From positions 37,307 to 101,306 of the forward strand of contig JANYBW010000046.1 in NCBI GenBank assembly GCA_025360585.1: a stretch of DNA of 64,000 bases, read 5' to 3'. Below the pieces are notes generated by a model. The model saw nothing but the letters and a program-made list of their open reading frames with translations. It was not told where the DNA came from and ran no database searches. This document shows positions 10,988 to 19,333 of the stretch, piece after piece. Within the stretch, counting starts at the first letter, position 1. Every line of letters begins with the position of its first letter. The stretch is from Actinomycetes bacterium (lineage in GTDB: Bacteria > Actinomycetota > Acidimicrobiia > IMCC26256 > PALSA-610). The position numbers were made by a program, and so were the translations under genes.

Positions 10988-11139
10988 AGAAGCACCTTAG
11001 AAACGATGGCCGCGCTCGCCACAACCCGAAGACCGTGATCCCCCAACGACCGCCGCGACCGCCAAACGCCAGACCGCCGGGATTGTTGGCCGCGGCTGTC
11101 AACCATTAAGGGCACTCAGCCGTGTAAGGCTGCGTGTTC

Positions 11140-11727
11140 ATGACCACCGACGCCAACAACGATTCGGGCCAAGTGCCCACTGCGGTTGAAGCCGTCGAGT
11201 TACGCCCAACCGGCGCCCAGCTCCTCGGGCATTCGGATCTCAGCTTCGATGCCCGGTTCGACGAAACCTTCCGCGCCGCGTACCGCGCCGGCTATCGCCT
11301 GCTCGGCAACCGCGAAGATGCACGCGAGTGCGCCCAAGAAGCCCTCAGCCGTGCATACCCGCGCTGGGATCGCCTCGCAACCAACGGCGATCCGTTGCCG
11401 TGGGTCGTGCGAGTTGCGATCAATCTTGCGATCGACCGCGTTCGCCGCAACGGCAACCGCACAACGTCGCTGGCCCGCGAACGAACACACTCCCACGAAC
11501 GCGGCAACGTTTCCGAAGCCGCCGAAACTGGCCTCGTTGATCGGCTGCAACTCCAGGCCGCGCTACGAACCTTGCCCCGCCGCCAACGCGAAGTCGTGGC
11601 GTTGCGATTCCTTGCCGATCTCAGCGAGCACCAAGTCGCCACTGCGCTCGGCATTTCTAACGGAGCGGTAAAACAACACACCACTCGCGGTCTCGCGCGA
11701 TTGCGCATTGCGATGAAGGACAACTAA
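11140..11727 (+). CDS. ECF-type RNA polymerase sigma factor
   Basis: This 195-residue protein has the two domains of an extracytoplasmic-function sigma factor. Region 2 spans about residues 45-110 (RLLGNREDARECAQEAL, WVVRVAINLAIDRVRR) and region 4 about 140-192 (LPRRQREVVALRFLADLSEHQVATALG with a helix-turn-helix at the end). It should direct core RNA polymerase to a dedicated promoter set. ATG at 11140 is preferred over the in-frame GTG six bases upstream. The stop TAA overlaps the ATG of the next gene by one base, so it is coupled to a membrane protein with an extracellular PASTA domain, a likely partner. No clear ECF promoter motif was found upstream. Confidence 0.92.
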   Translation: MTTDANNDSGQVPTAVEAVELRPTGAQLLGHSDLSFDARFDETFRAAYRAGYRLLGNREDARECAQEALSRAYPRWDRLATNGDPLPWVVRVAINLAIDRVRRNGNRTTSLARERTHSHERGNVSEAAETGLVDRLQLQAALRTLPRRQREVVALRFLADLSEHQVATALGISNGAVKQHTTRGLARLRIAMKDN

Positions 11728-12752
11728 TGGATCTCTCGCACCTCGACGACACCGAACCCGCGCCCCCAACGCCTGAGGTGCGCAACGCGATCATCGCTAC
11801 GGCACAAAAACGTGCCCGCAACAAGACGCGCATCGTCGGTGCAACCGCAGCGACACTGGCCGTCGCGGTCGTGGTTGCGTTCATCATGACGCCAACCGTG
11901 CCCGGAACCGTGAAATTTGTCCCCGGACCCGCACCCACGCGACCCACCACGACAGCGACAACTACTACGCACGGTCCAACAACTTCAACCGTGCCCGGAC
12001 CAAACATCTGGTTGACGGCAACGATCAACGTCGACACGACAACGGTTCGCCAAGGCGACAACGTCACCGGAACCATTGTGTTTCACAACTACAAACCCAA
12101 CACACTCAACTTCGCCAACCATGGCTGTCTGAAGAAGTACGCAGCCGTAATCGCAACGGGCACCGGCGCGCCGAACAGCTTCGCACAAACGCTCGAATGC
12201 GCCCCCGTCAGAGCCCCATATCTCGCCGGAACACCACAACTCGACGGCACGTACCTTCAGTTTCGCCCCGGCGAAACGCGGGTGGCGTTCGCGGCAACGA
12301 CCGAGCAGAGTCTATGCGTTGGCAAAGCTGGACAATCCCTTGGGCCTATCTTGCGCTGCAACGCGGATGGGTCGCAGCCAAAGCTTCGCACCGGTCGCGC
12401 CACCCTGTGGCTCCTAGGTCTCAACGATCCCCACATCCGATTGATTCACAATCAGGTCCCGATCACGATTACTGGCGACGGCCCGCCGCTCAGGCCAACG
12501 TTCGTGATGCCGTCTCTCGTCGGTTTGCAACTCCCCGACGCAACTTCGATCTTGGTTGCGCTCGGAATTGACGACATTTGCGCCAGCTCCGCAACGACAC
12601 CGGGCCATGCGCTCGACGCCGTCGTCGCCCAGACGCCCGCGGCGGGCACGGTCGTGAGCATCGCCGACCCAAAGCACCTTCCCCACGTAAAACTTACGAT
12701 CGCAGGCCCCGCGAATTTCAGCAAATTCCCCGAAATGTGTTTCTTGCGGTAG
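11727..12752 (+). CDS. Single-pass membrane protein with C-terminal PASTA domain, coupled to the sigma factor
   Basis: This 341-residue protein has a short cytoplasmic N-terminus (about 35 residues), one membrane helix at about 36-56 (VGATAATLAVAVVVAF), a Thr/Pro-rich linker (about 60-90), a beta-rich domain (about 90-250), and one PASTA domain at about 256-330 (VMPSLVGLQLPDATSIL, VAQTPAAGTVV). PASTA domains are known from PknB kinases and penicillin-binding proteins, where some bind peptidoglycan fragments. The gene overlaps the ECF sigma gene by one base, which suggests a membrane anti-sigma or sensor partner. The N-terminal region is shorter than a standard anti-sigma domain, and I do not recognise one in it. 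A cell-wall sensing role is an inference from the layout. Confidence 0.75.
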   Translation: MDLSHLDDTEPAPPTPEVRNAIIATAQKRARNKTRIVGATAATLAVAVVVAFIMTPTVPGTVKFVPGPAPTRPTTTATTTTHGPTTSTVPGPNIWLTATINVDTTTVRQGDNVTGTIVFHNYKPNTLNFANHGCLKKYAAVIATGTGAPNSFAQTLECAPVRAPYLAGTPQLDGTYLQFRPGETRVAFAATTEQSLCVGKAGQSLGPILRCNADGSQPKLRTGRATLWLLGLNDPHIRLIHNQVPITITGDGPPLRPTFVMPSLVGLQLPDATSILVALGIDDICASSATTPGHALDAVVAQTPAAGTVVSIADPKHLPHVKLTIAGPANFSKFPEMCFLR

Positions 12753-12762
12753 CCCAGACGAC

Positions 12763-12956
12763 TTGGCCATACGAACGGCCGTCTTGCCGGCCAAACGTCG
12801 GACCACGACGCGGGCACGACCGGCCGCGCTGTGTCATCTGGCCCCACGAACGGCCGTCTTGCCGGCCAAACCCGGGACCACGACGCGGGCACGACCGGCC
12901 GCGCTGTGTCATCTGGCCCCACGAACGGCCGTCTTGCCGGCCAAACGTCGGACCAC
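12763..12956 (+). repeat. 75-bp tandem repeat (about 2.5 copies) carrying a palindromic element
   Basis: Copies begin at 12771, 12846 and 12921, exactly 75 bases apart; the third ends at about 12956. Copies differ at only a few positions (AAACGTCGG against AAACCCGGG). Each contains ACGAACGGCCGTCTTGCCGG, which is a self-complementary core, and the element runs from TGGCCC to GGACCA. Because 75 is a multiple of three, several frames stay open through the array, but none looks like a gene. The array lies between the convergent PASTA and dapA genes. A related element occurs as two hairpins at 41612-41717. Confidence 0.9.
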
Positions 12957-12998
12957 CGCGGTGACTCTACGGTGACTCACTACCTTGATTCGTGCTCG

Positions 12999-13892
12999 TT
13001 AGCTCGCGGCGGTGATTGCGGCCAACAATCGTTGGGTTGCGGCTGGGCTGGCGGTGCTCATTGGGGCGCGCAAGTCGGCGCACGCGATACGGCCTTGCGC
13101 GTGGAGCGCGCTCTTCCAGACCGCCGGGTTCGGTTCCGCGAAACCTGCTTGCACTACTTCGAGCAGCGCCGCGGAATGCGCCCGTGCGTCTTCTACTTTG
13201 CCTTGCAAACCGCACTCGACCATCGCAACGAATCGTTCGGTGCACACGTGCGCAGCGGCCGCGATCGCGCCGTGACCACCCATGAGCAGGATCGGCAAAA
13301 TGTAGGCATCGTCGCCGCAGAGCACAAAGAAATCGGCAGGCGCGTCGCGCAGGATCCCGAGCGTGTCGGCATCCACTGCACCAACCGCTTGTTTCATCCC
13401 AGCGATGTTGGGAACTGCAGCCAGCTCCAACACCGCGGCGGCGCCGAGCCCGCGGCCGGTCCGATACGGAATGTTGTAGATCACAACCGGCACCGGGCTC
13501 GCCGCCGCGACCGTCTTGAAGTGCTCAACAATCGCCGCTTCGGAAGGCCGGACGTAATACGGCACGACCACGAGCGCAGATGTGCACGCGCCGACCCCGG
13601 CCAACACTGCCGTCGCAGCAATCGTCGTGCGGGTGCTGTTCGTTCCGGTGCCAACCATCAGCTGCGCACCGCGAGCGGAACAAACCTCCGAACAGGCCGC
13701 AATAACGGCCGATTTTTCCGAGGTATCGAGCGCGGGCGACTCCCCGGTCGTGCCCAAAGCGACAATCCCGACTGCACCAGCATCAAGGTATTCGTTGCAC
13801 AAATACTTGATCGCTTCGATATCCACAGCATCGTTGGCCGTAAACGGCGTAATCAACGGAACCCAAACACCACGCAGATCAACGGAAGTCAT
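12999..13892 (-). CDS. dapA: 4-hydroxy-tetrahydrodipicolinate synthase (DapA family)
   Basis: This 297-residue aldolase condenses pyruvate with aspartate semialdehyde in the lysine/diaminopimelate pathway. The predicted Schiff-base Lys is Lys167 in AGMK, the catalytic Tyr is Tyr139 in IYNIP, and Arg144 in YRTG is the substrate carboxylate contact. GTTGES (residues 47-52) and VVVPYYVRP are also typical. The start ATG at 13892 places GVWVPLITPF at the usual position. The gene stands alone between a repeat array and the divergent TSUP permease, not in a lysine operon, so another pyruvate aldolase of the DapA family is possible, but the three key residues support the classical assignment. Confidence 0.88.
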   Translation of the reverse strand: MTSVDLRGVWVPLITPFTANDAVDIEAIKYLCNEYLDAGAVGIVALGTTGESPALDTSEKSAVIAACSEVCSARGAQLMVGTGTNSTRTTIAATAVLAGVGACTSALVVVPYYVRPSEAAIVEHFKTVAAASPVPVVIYNIPYRTGRGLGAAAVLELAAVPNIAGMKQAVGAVDADTLGILRDAPADFFVLCGDDAYILPILLMGGHGAIAAAAHVCTERFVAMVECGLQGKVEDARAHSAALLEVVQAGFAEPNPAVWKSALHAQGRIACADLRAPMSTASPAATQRLLAAITAAS

Positions 13893-14000
13893 GGAACAAC
13901 TTTAGCGAGTCGTACCGAAACGTTCCGAAGCAAATACCCGTAACGGCCAGAGCGAAGCGGCAGTTCGAACGGCGCCGCAGACGGTTCGTACAGTGCGCAG

Positions 14001-14780
14001 GTGCCCGCTGCTCTCCAAGCCATCTTGTGTGTGGTGATCGGCGTGGCGACCGGCATGTTGTCGGCCATGTTCGGTGTGGGTGGCGCGGTCGTTTCCACAC
14101 CAGGTATTCGGTTATTGGGAGCCACGCCCATAGAAGGTATCGGCTCCACGCTGCCTTCGGTATTTCCCTCAGCAATTTCTGGCGCGCTGCGTTATCACCG
14201 CGCGGGGCTCGTGCGATGGTCAGTCGTGCGGCTGGTGGCGCCATGGGGTTGCGCGGCCGCGATCGCAGGCGCGATCGCGAGCGTGCATTTCCCTGGCAAA
14301 GGCCACGTGCAAATGTTGTTGACGGCCGCGCTCGTGCTCTATACCGCGATCAACACCACGCGCCCACGACCAAACCATGTGGATGCAGAGGCGCACACAC
14401 CGCTCGCGACAGGTCCGCGGTGCGCCATCATTGGCCTCGGAGCCGGATTACTCTCGGGATTCCTTGGTGTTGGCGGCGGCATTCTGATGACACCGACGTT
14501 TCGGGGCTGGCTAAAACTTCCACTCAAGGACACCGTCGCGACTTCGCTGGCCTGCGTTGGCCTCATCGCGATCCCAAGTTCAATCACCCACATCATCGAA
14601 GGCACCGTGAATTGGGTGTACGCGCTCCCACTCTGCATTGGCGTGATCCCCGGCGCACGCTTCGGAGCCAAGTTCGCGATCCAAGCCAGCGACCGACACC
14701 TGCGCCTCATCATTGGCTGGGGCCTCGGCATCATCGGACTCGGCTACGGCATCGCGGAAACGATCAGCTTGGTATCTTGA
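14001..14780 (+). CDS. TSUP (TauE/SafE) family membrane permease
   Basis: This 259-residue protein has about eight membrane helices and the internal duplication of the TSUP family. The two half-repeats carry the related motifs GMLSAMFGVGGAVV (near residue 18) and GLLSGFLGVGGGIL (near residue 152). TSUP proteins export or import small sulfur-containing or organic anions across the cytoplasmic membrane. The substrate cannot be told from sequence. GTG at 14001 is the start; the region 13893-14000 separates it from divergent dapA. The stop is followed by a short T-rich stretch and a run of small repeats before the convergent glycosylase gene. Confidence 0.9.
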   Translation: MPAALQAILCVVIGVATGMLSAMFGVGGAVVSTPGIRLLGATPIEGIGSTLPSVFPSAISGALRYHRAGLVRWSVVRLVAPWGCAAAIAGAIASVHFPGKGHVQMLLTAALVLYTAINTTRPRPNHVDAEAHTPLATGPRCAIIGLGAGLLSGFLGVGGGILMTPTFRGWLKLPLKDTVATSLACVGLIAIPSSITHIIEGTVNWVYALPLCIGVIPGARFGAKFAIQASDRHLRLIIGWGLGIIGLGYGIAETISLVS

Positions 14781-14877
14781 CTTGCTTGTTTTTTGGGCCC
14801 GTTCGTCAGGCCACGCGGGGCGAGATGAGCCAGAGCGACCCGACCCGTGCACCCGTGCACTACTGCACCCCGCATAA

Positions 14878-15570
14878 CTAGCGCACTGAGCCCGCCAACG
14901 TTCGGGCGCGATTCCAGACTGCGTCGAGCATGGGCTCGGTGAGCCGACCGGTGAAGGTGTTTTGTTGGCTCGGATGAAACGAACCAACAATCGTAAATGG
15001 CCCCGCGGGTTGCTCCAGCAGATGTGCGAACTTCGCGCGCCGTGCAGGCAGCGCAACATCAGCCATTCGCAATCCGGCCCACAACGCGTCGTACGCGAAC
15101 GAGCCCAACACCACGATCACCGAAACCTCGCGCAACAGCGCAAGTTCGCGCAACAAAAACGGTAAGCACGCGTCGCGTTCGGCTGGCGTTGGTTTATTCG
15201 CCGGCGGTGCGCATCGAACTGCCGCGGCCACGTACGCACCGGTGAGTTTCAACCCATCGTCGATCGATTTGCAATGCGGTTGATTTGTATAGCCGCAGCG
15301 ATACAACGACGCGAACAAAAAGTCTCCGGAGCGATCGCCCGTGAACACTCGGCCGGTTCGATTCGCGCCGTGTGCCGCCGGCGCCAAGCCAACAATCAGA
15401 ACTTGGGCCAACGGGTCGCCGAACCCAGCAACGCCACGCCCCCAATACGAATCGTCACGAAACGACGCCCGTTTCTCAACGGCAACGGCTTCCCGCCAAC
15501 TGACGAGGCGCGGACACGATCGACAATCGCCGATCTCACCCGCCAACTTCACCAATGAATCCTGAGCCAT
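14878..15570 (-). CDS. udgB: Uracil-DNA glycosylase, family 5 (UdgB type)
   Basis: This 230-residue protein matches the family 5 uracil-DNA glycosylases, which remove uracil and some other deaminated bases from DNA. Motif 1 is GLAPAAHGANRTGR, which has no Asp or Asn at the water-activating position of other families, and motif 3 is HPSQQNTFTG. Cys residues in GDCRSCPRL near the N-terminus and others near 115 (AVRCAPP) and 130 (RDACLPF) are candidates for the family's [4Fe-4S] ligands. Such enzymes are common in thermophiles and high-GC actinobacteria. The gene is convergent with the TSUP permease and divergent from the lipid kinase gene. Confidence 0.92.
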   Translation of the reverse strand: MAQDSLVKLAGEIGDCRSCPRLVSWREAVAVEKRASFRDDSYWGRGVAGFGDPLAQVLIVGLAPAAHGANRTGRVFTGDRSGDFLFASLYRCGYTNQPHCKSIDDGLKLTGAYVAAAVRCAPPANKPTPAERDACLPFLLRELALLREVSVIVVLGSFAYDALWAGLRMADVALPARRAKFAHLLEQPAGPFTIVGSFHPSQQNTFTGRLTEPMLDAVWNRARTLAGSVR

Positions 15571-15632
15571 CGCTTCGCTTTCTGAGGTACGGCCCTGATC
15601 GTAGGCCGCCCAGCCCGTAGGCTCGGCCGCGC

Positions 15633-16562
15633 ATGAAAATGATGTTGATCGCTAATTCCGTCGCGTCGTCGTATAGCGCACGGCGCAGGGTCGTGATACG
15701 CAAAGCGCTCGCGGCCGATTGCGATCTCACCGCCGTCGAAACCGAATACCGCGGTCACGCCACCGAACTTGCCGCGCAGGCCGCGGCCGAGGGTTTTGAT
15801 GTCGTCGTAGTACTCGCCGGCGATGGCACGCTCAACGAAGCAGCATGTGGGCTCGTAGGCACCAAGACTGCGCTTGCTCCGCTACCGGGAGGTAGCACGA
15901 ATGTGTACGCGCAGGCGATTGGCGTGCCGCTCGATCCAGTCGATGCGGCATCGGTATTGATTCAAAGTCTCGAATCGGAATCCACGACTCGCATTGGCGT
16001 AGGCAAAGTGAACGATCGTCACTTTCTGTTTCATTGTGGAGTCGGTTTCGATGCTGCGGTCATCCGTCAAGTCGAAAAGTACGGCAGCCTGAAACGCCAC
16101 GCCGCGCATCCCATCTATGTACTGGCTGCGTTCGACACCTGGTTCCGCGGCTATGACCGCAAAGAACCCGCGTTCGACATCGAACTCAGCGACGGCGAGA
16201 CCATCGAGGGTGCGTACTTCGCGATCGTGCACAAAATGGCGCCCTACACGTACCTTGGCCATCGGCCGATCAACGTGGACCGCACCGCGAACCTTCACAC
16301 CCCGCTCGCACTCACGGTCTTCACAAAATGCGACGTGATCACCTTGCTCGGCAGCGCCGCGTCCGCGATGGGTAGCGGCCGGTTCTTACGGGGCCGCAAG
16401 GGCGTGCAGCGACGAAGCGACCTTGAACAGTTTGTGATCAGAGGCCGCAAGCCGTTTCCGCGCCAGGTCGATGGCGATGATCTCGGCGACACGATGCGCC
16501 TCGATGTGCAGCACATCCCCGACGCGATCACGTTGGTGACACCAACGACGTTGCACGACTAG
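15633..16562 (+). CDS. Diacylglycerol kinase family lipid kinase
   Basis: This 309-residue protein belongs to the DAGK/YegS lipid kinase family. The catalytic-domain motif AGDGTLNEA (about residues 62-70) replaces the usual GGDGT, and PLPGGSTNVYAQAIG (about 84-98) is the nucleotide and substrate loop. The N-terminal MLIANSVAS segment and a second beta domain complete the fold. It should phosphorylate a lipid or sphingoid-like alcohol at the membrane. ATG at 15633 is preceded by TAGGCT nine bases upstream, so a leaderless transcript is possible. The bacterial substrate is not predictable. Confidence 0.87.
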   Translation: MKMMLIANSVASSYSARRRVVIRKALAADCDLTAVETEYRGHATELAAQAAAEGFDVVVVLAGDGTLNEAACGLVGTKTALAPLPGGSTNVYAQAIGVPLDPVDAASVLIQSLESESTTRIGVGKVNDRHFLFHCGVGFDAAVIRQVEKYGSLKRHAAHPIYVLAAFDTWFRGYDRKEPAFDIELSDGETIEGAYFAIVHKMAPYTYLGHRPINVDRTANLHTPLALTVFTKCDVITLLGSAASAMGSGRFLRGRKGVQRRSDLEQFVIRGRKPFPRQVDGDDLGDTMRLDVQHIPDAITLVTPTTLHD

Positions 16563-16614
16563 TGCACGAGCCACGCTGCCAAGCGGGCCCGGACCAAGCC
16601 GCAAGCCTTACGGC

Positions 16615-16896
16615 TCAGACGAGCGCCGCGTTGCGTTCCCGGCGAATCATGCGCCGTTCGTCTTCGGTGTGGCCACCCCAGATTCCGTTTTCTTGATTCG
16701 TCAAGATCGCGAAATCAAGGCACTGGGGCGCAGACTTGCACTGCGCACAAATGTTCTTGGCAGCGTTGATCTGTTCGATCGCCATACCAGTGCTGCCGAT
16801 CGGGAAAAACAACTCAGGGCTCGTGTCGCGACACAGTGCGGTGTCGCGCCAGTCTTCGGCGTCCCAGTCGTGCGTGCGAATCCAGGTAAGTGCCAA
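16615..16896 (-). CDS. WhiB-family iron-sulfur transcriptional regulator
   Basis: This 93-residue protein has the four cluster-binding Cys residues of WhiB proteins (Cys22, Cys50, Cys53, Cys59; CAQC spacing), followed by the GIWGG turn (residues 71-75) and a basic C-terminus (RRMIRRER). WhiB proteins bind a [4Fe-4S] cluster that senses redox or nitric oxide, and they work with the principal sigma factor. The start is TTG at 16896; it is chosen because GGGGAGG lies 8 bases upstream and no ATG precedes WIRTHDWD. A TTGCACA/TGTGCAA dyad lies about 90 bases upstream. In mycobacteria WhiB4 neighbours the two ArsA-like ATPases found here at 19334-21489, so orthology to WhiB4 is possible but not proven. 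Confidence 0.95.
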   Translation of the reverse strand: MALTWIRTHDWDAEDWRDTALCRDTSPELFFPIGSTGMAIEQINAAKNICAQCKSAPQCLDFAILTNQENGIWGGHTEDERRMIRRERNAALV

Positions 16897-16910
16897 TTCG
16901 GTTTCCTCCC
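16889..16910 (-). promoter_or_regulatory. Strong ribosome binding site that decides the TTG start of whiB
   Basis: On the minus strand the sequence GGGGAGGAAACCGAATTG places a near-perfect anti-16S sequence (GGGGAGG) 8 bases before TTG. No ATG or GTG in frame lies nearby, so TTG is the start. Confidence 0.75.
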
Positions 16911-16985
16911 CGTTTGGTCACGCGACGTTGTCTGTATGACGTTGCCTGCGTGCCATCTTCTGACGTGCGTGTCACCGTACCGGGA

Positions 16986-17002
16986 TTGCACACCATGTGC
17001 AA
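16986..17002. promoter_or_regulatory. Operator-like dyad TTGCACA-CCA-TGTGCAA in the whiB / gdpD divergent region
   Basis: A perfect 7-bp inverted repeat with a 3-base centre lies between the divergent whiB and glycerophosphodiesterase genes. On the whiB strand the first half can serve as a -35 hexamer (TTGCAC), followed after 17 bases by TACGGT, a weak -10. The binding protein is unknown. Confidence 0.55.
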
Positions 17003-17125
17003 GGGGTCTGACCAGCGACTTTGCGCACACTCCTGGAACACGTTCTCGGATTCGTTTCGATATGTACAAGATGTCTGAATCCCATCGTTGTGATTCACGC
17101 AAGGTCTCGATAGCTTTGAGGCACC

Positions 17126-17848
17126 ATGAAATCGCTGATCCCGATCCCGTTGATTCTCGGCCACCGCGGGGCGTCGCACGCCGCGCCCCAAAACACGATT
17201 GAGGCTTTCACGTTGGCTGGCGCAATGGGCGCCGATGGCATCGAATTGGATGTACACGTCAGCGCGGACGGCGTGCTCGTCGTGCACCACGACGCCGACC
17301 TTGCCGGGCTGGGGCTCTCCAAGGAATTCCGATTCGCCGAGATTCGCGAAGCCCATCCAAGTGTGCCCACGCTCGACGAAGTGTTCGATGCGTGCTCGGG
17401 CATGCAGCTCATCAACGTCGAAATGAAGTGCTGCGCCTGGGATCCCGATGCCGATCCGCAGCGAGCTGTTGCGCGTGGCGTCGCTGAGCTCATCACCCGC
17501 CGCAATGCCTACCACCAAGTATCGGTCTCCAGCTTCGACCTCGCGATGCTCGACGACTTCCGGGCAATGGACGTACGGTTCGAAACCGGCTGGCTCACCT
17601 CCGGATTAGATCCAGTGGCAGGCGTGACCAAGACCGCACAACACGGACACGCGTGGTATCACCCGGATTGGGGCAACCTTTCGCTGCAACTCGTTGCAAC
17701 GATGGCTGCCGCTAACGATCACGGAGTTCGTATCAACACGTGGACCGTCGATGACGTCGAGGTGATGCAACAATTTGGCGCCGCAGGAGTTCACGGCATC
17801 ATTACGAACGAACCGGATCGAGCGCGCGCCGCGTTCGCCAATGGATAA
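17126..17848 (+). CDS. Glycerophosphodiester phosphodiesterase (GDPD) family protein
   Basis: This 240-residue protein has the GDPD TIM-barrel signatures. HRGASHAAPQNT (residues 12-23) contains the two general acid/base region residues, and GIELDVHVSADGVLVVHHD (about 36-54) carries the Glu/Asp metal ligands and the second His. It should split glycerophosphodiesters to glycerol 3-phosphate and an alcohol. No signal peptide is seen, so it acts in the cytoplasm. NTWTV near the C-terminus is also typical. ATG at 17126 has GAGG five bases upstream. It is convergent with the sensor kinase gene, with 16 bases between the two stops. Confidence 0.93.
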   Translation: MKSLIPIPLILGHRGASHAAPQNTIEAFTLAGAMGADGIELDVHVSADGVLVVHHDADLAGLGLSKEFRFAEIREAHPSVPTLDEVFDACSGMQLINVEMKCCAWDPDADPQRAVARGVAELITRRNAYHQVSVSSFDLAMLDDFRAMDVRFETGWLTSGLDPVAGVTKTAQHGHAWYHPDWGNLSLQLVATMAAANDHGVRINTWTVDDVEVMQQFGAAGVHGIITNEPDRARAAFANG

Positions 17849-17864
17849 CGCTCGAACGCGCCAG

Positions 17865-19325
17865 CTACACCTCGACGCGCACGACCGAAACGGGCACGCG
17901 GAGATGCACTCGGGTGCCGTGTCCGGTCGCTCGCATCTCAATTGAACCGCCGAGCTCACCAGTAACCAGCGCCTTGACGATCGAGAGGCCGAGCCCGGTC
18001 GAACCGTCCAATGTCCAGGCCTCCGGCAATCCCACACCATCATCTTCGACATCGATTTCCAGATGCGCGTCGCGGCGCGATAATTCGATGTGCACTACTC
18101 CGGCAGTCCGGCCCACAAACGCATGGTCGACGGCATTTTGCATGAGCTCGTTCAACACAACCGCCAGCGGCGTAGCAACCTCGCCGAGCAATTCACCCGC
18201 GTCACCCCCAACGGTAAACCGCAATGAAAGGTCCTGCGACGACACGCTTTCTTCCACAACCCGCACGAGCGGTCGCACGATCTCGGTGAAATCGACGACA
18301 TCGCCCGCGTCGCGCGACAAGGTTTCGTGCACAATGGCAATCGAACGGATCCGACGTTCCGATTCCCCCAACGCGTCCTTCGCTTCTTTACTCGTTAACC
18401 GTCGTTGTTGGAGTCGCAACAACGACGCAATGGTCTGCAAGTTGTTTTTTACGCGGTGATGGATTTCGCGAATCGTTGCGTCCTTCGACATCAACATGCG
18501 GTCGCGGCGTCGCACATCGGTGACGTCGCGTAGCAACACGATCGCGCCCGTCGTCACGCCGGCTTCGAGCAGCGGGATCGCCCGTTGCACCACCACAACT
18601 TCATTGCGTTCAATCTCTTGGACGACGGGAAGTTTGGTTTCGAATGCTTCGTTGATCGCCGATTCGTCGAATCCAATTTCGCGCAACCGCATGTCCTGCA
18701 TCGCCGCGTGGATACCCATACGGTGCATCGAGCTCACCGCGTTCGGGCTCGCGAACCGCACCCGACCATCAGCGTCCACGACCACCGCTCCGTCGCCGAC
18801 GCGCGGCGACGTTTCGAGTTCGTCTTCGTCTTGCAGAAACGGAAACGAACCTTCGGCGATCATTCGACCGAAACGTTGAAACGCGTCCAGGTAGGTGCGT
18901 TCAAGCTCGCCCGAACGGCGACCCAAGTTCGGCAAGAATTCGCGGGTCAACAACGCAACCAGTTGACCGTCGTGACGGACCGGAATTACCTGCACCCGAA
19001 CCCGCTCTTTGCTCCCGACCGCGGGTGTGTCGCCTTCGACAATTTCGCCGAGGCGCCAGACGCGGGTCAGCATCGGCCGCTCAACTTCATCGACGACCGA
19101 ACTCACCATGTCTGCGGGGTAGATCGTTTGTCCGGTAGTCGGGCGAGTTTGGGCCAAGACCACGAAACGGTGGCCTTCCTCATCGGCCAAGGGAGCGAGC
19201 AAAAGCAAGTCGGAGAACGACAAGTCGGCGAGCGGCCGCCAGGTTGCAACGAGTCGTCGCACGTGTTCGAGTGCATCGCCATGCAAGCTGGTTCGGGCTT
19301 TCACGAGCCCCGCGAACGTAGTCAT
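17865..19325 (-). CDS. pdtaS: PdtaS-type sensor histidine kinase
   Basis: This 486-residue soluble kinase matches the actinobacterial PdtaS layout: an N-terminal GAF-like sensory region (about 1-150), a PAS domain (about 175-285), a HisKA_2 dimerisation domain with the phospho-accepting His in REIHHRVKNNLQ (about residue 290), and an HATPase_c domain with NELMQNAVDHAF (N box), DDGVGLP and TGLGLSIV (G boxes). PdtaS passes phosphate to the ANTAR antiterminator PdtaR; no such gene is in the window. ATG at 19325 is chosen over a GTG at 19367 because TGAGGA, which overlaps the preceding gene's stop, lies just upstream. The two genes are thus probably one operon. Confidence 0.93.
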   Translation of the reverse strand: MTTFAGLVKARTSLHGDALEHVRRLVATWRPLADLSFSDLLLLAPLADEEGHRFVVLAQTRPTTGQTIYPADMVSSVVDEVERPMLTRVWRLGEIVEGDTPAVGSKERVRVQVIPVRHDGQLVALLTREFLPNLGRRSGELERTYLDAFQRFGRMIAEGSFPFLQDEDELETSPRVGDGAVVVDADGRVRFASPNAVSSMHRMGIHAAMQDMRLREIGFDESAINEAFETKLPVVQEIERNEVVVVQRAIPLLEAGVTTGAIVLLRDVTDVRRRDRMLMSKDATIREIHHRVKNNLQTIASLLRLQQRRLTSKEAKDALGESERRIRSIAIVHETLSRDAGDVVDFTEIVRPLVRVVEESVSSQDLSLRFTVGGDAGELLGEVATPLAVVLNELMQNAVDHAFVGRTAGVVHIELSRRDAHLEIDVEDDGVGLPEAWTLDGSTGLGLSIVKALVTGELGGSIEMRATGHGTRVHLRVPVSVVRVEV

Positions 19326-19333
19326 GAAGTTCC

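Noticed and set aside
12763..12956. Possible CRISPR array
   Set aside because: The whole 75-base unit is repeated, with no unique spacers between short repeats, and no cas genes are near.
12831..13943. A 370-codon plus-strand open frame across the 75-bp repeat and dapA
   Set aside because: It is open because the repeat period is a multiple of three and because it is antisense to dapA, which has clear catalytic motifs. The translation is rich in Arg and has no recognisable domain.
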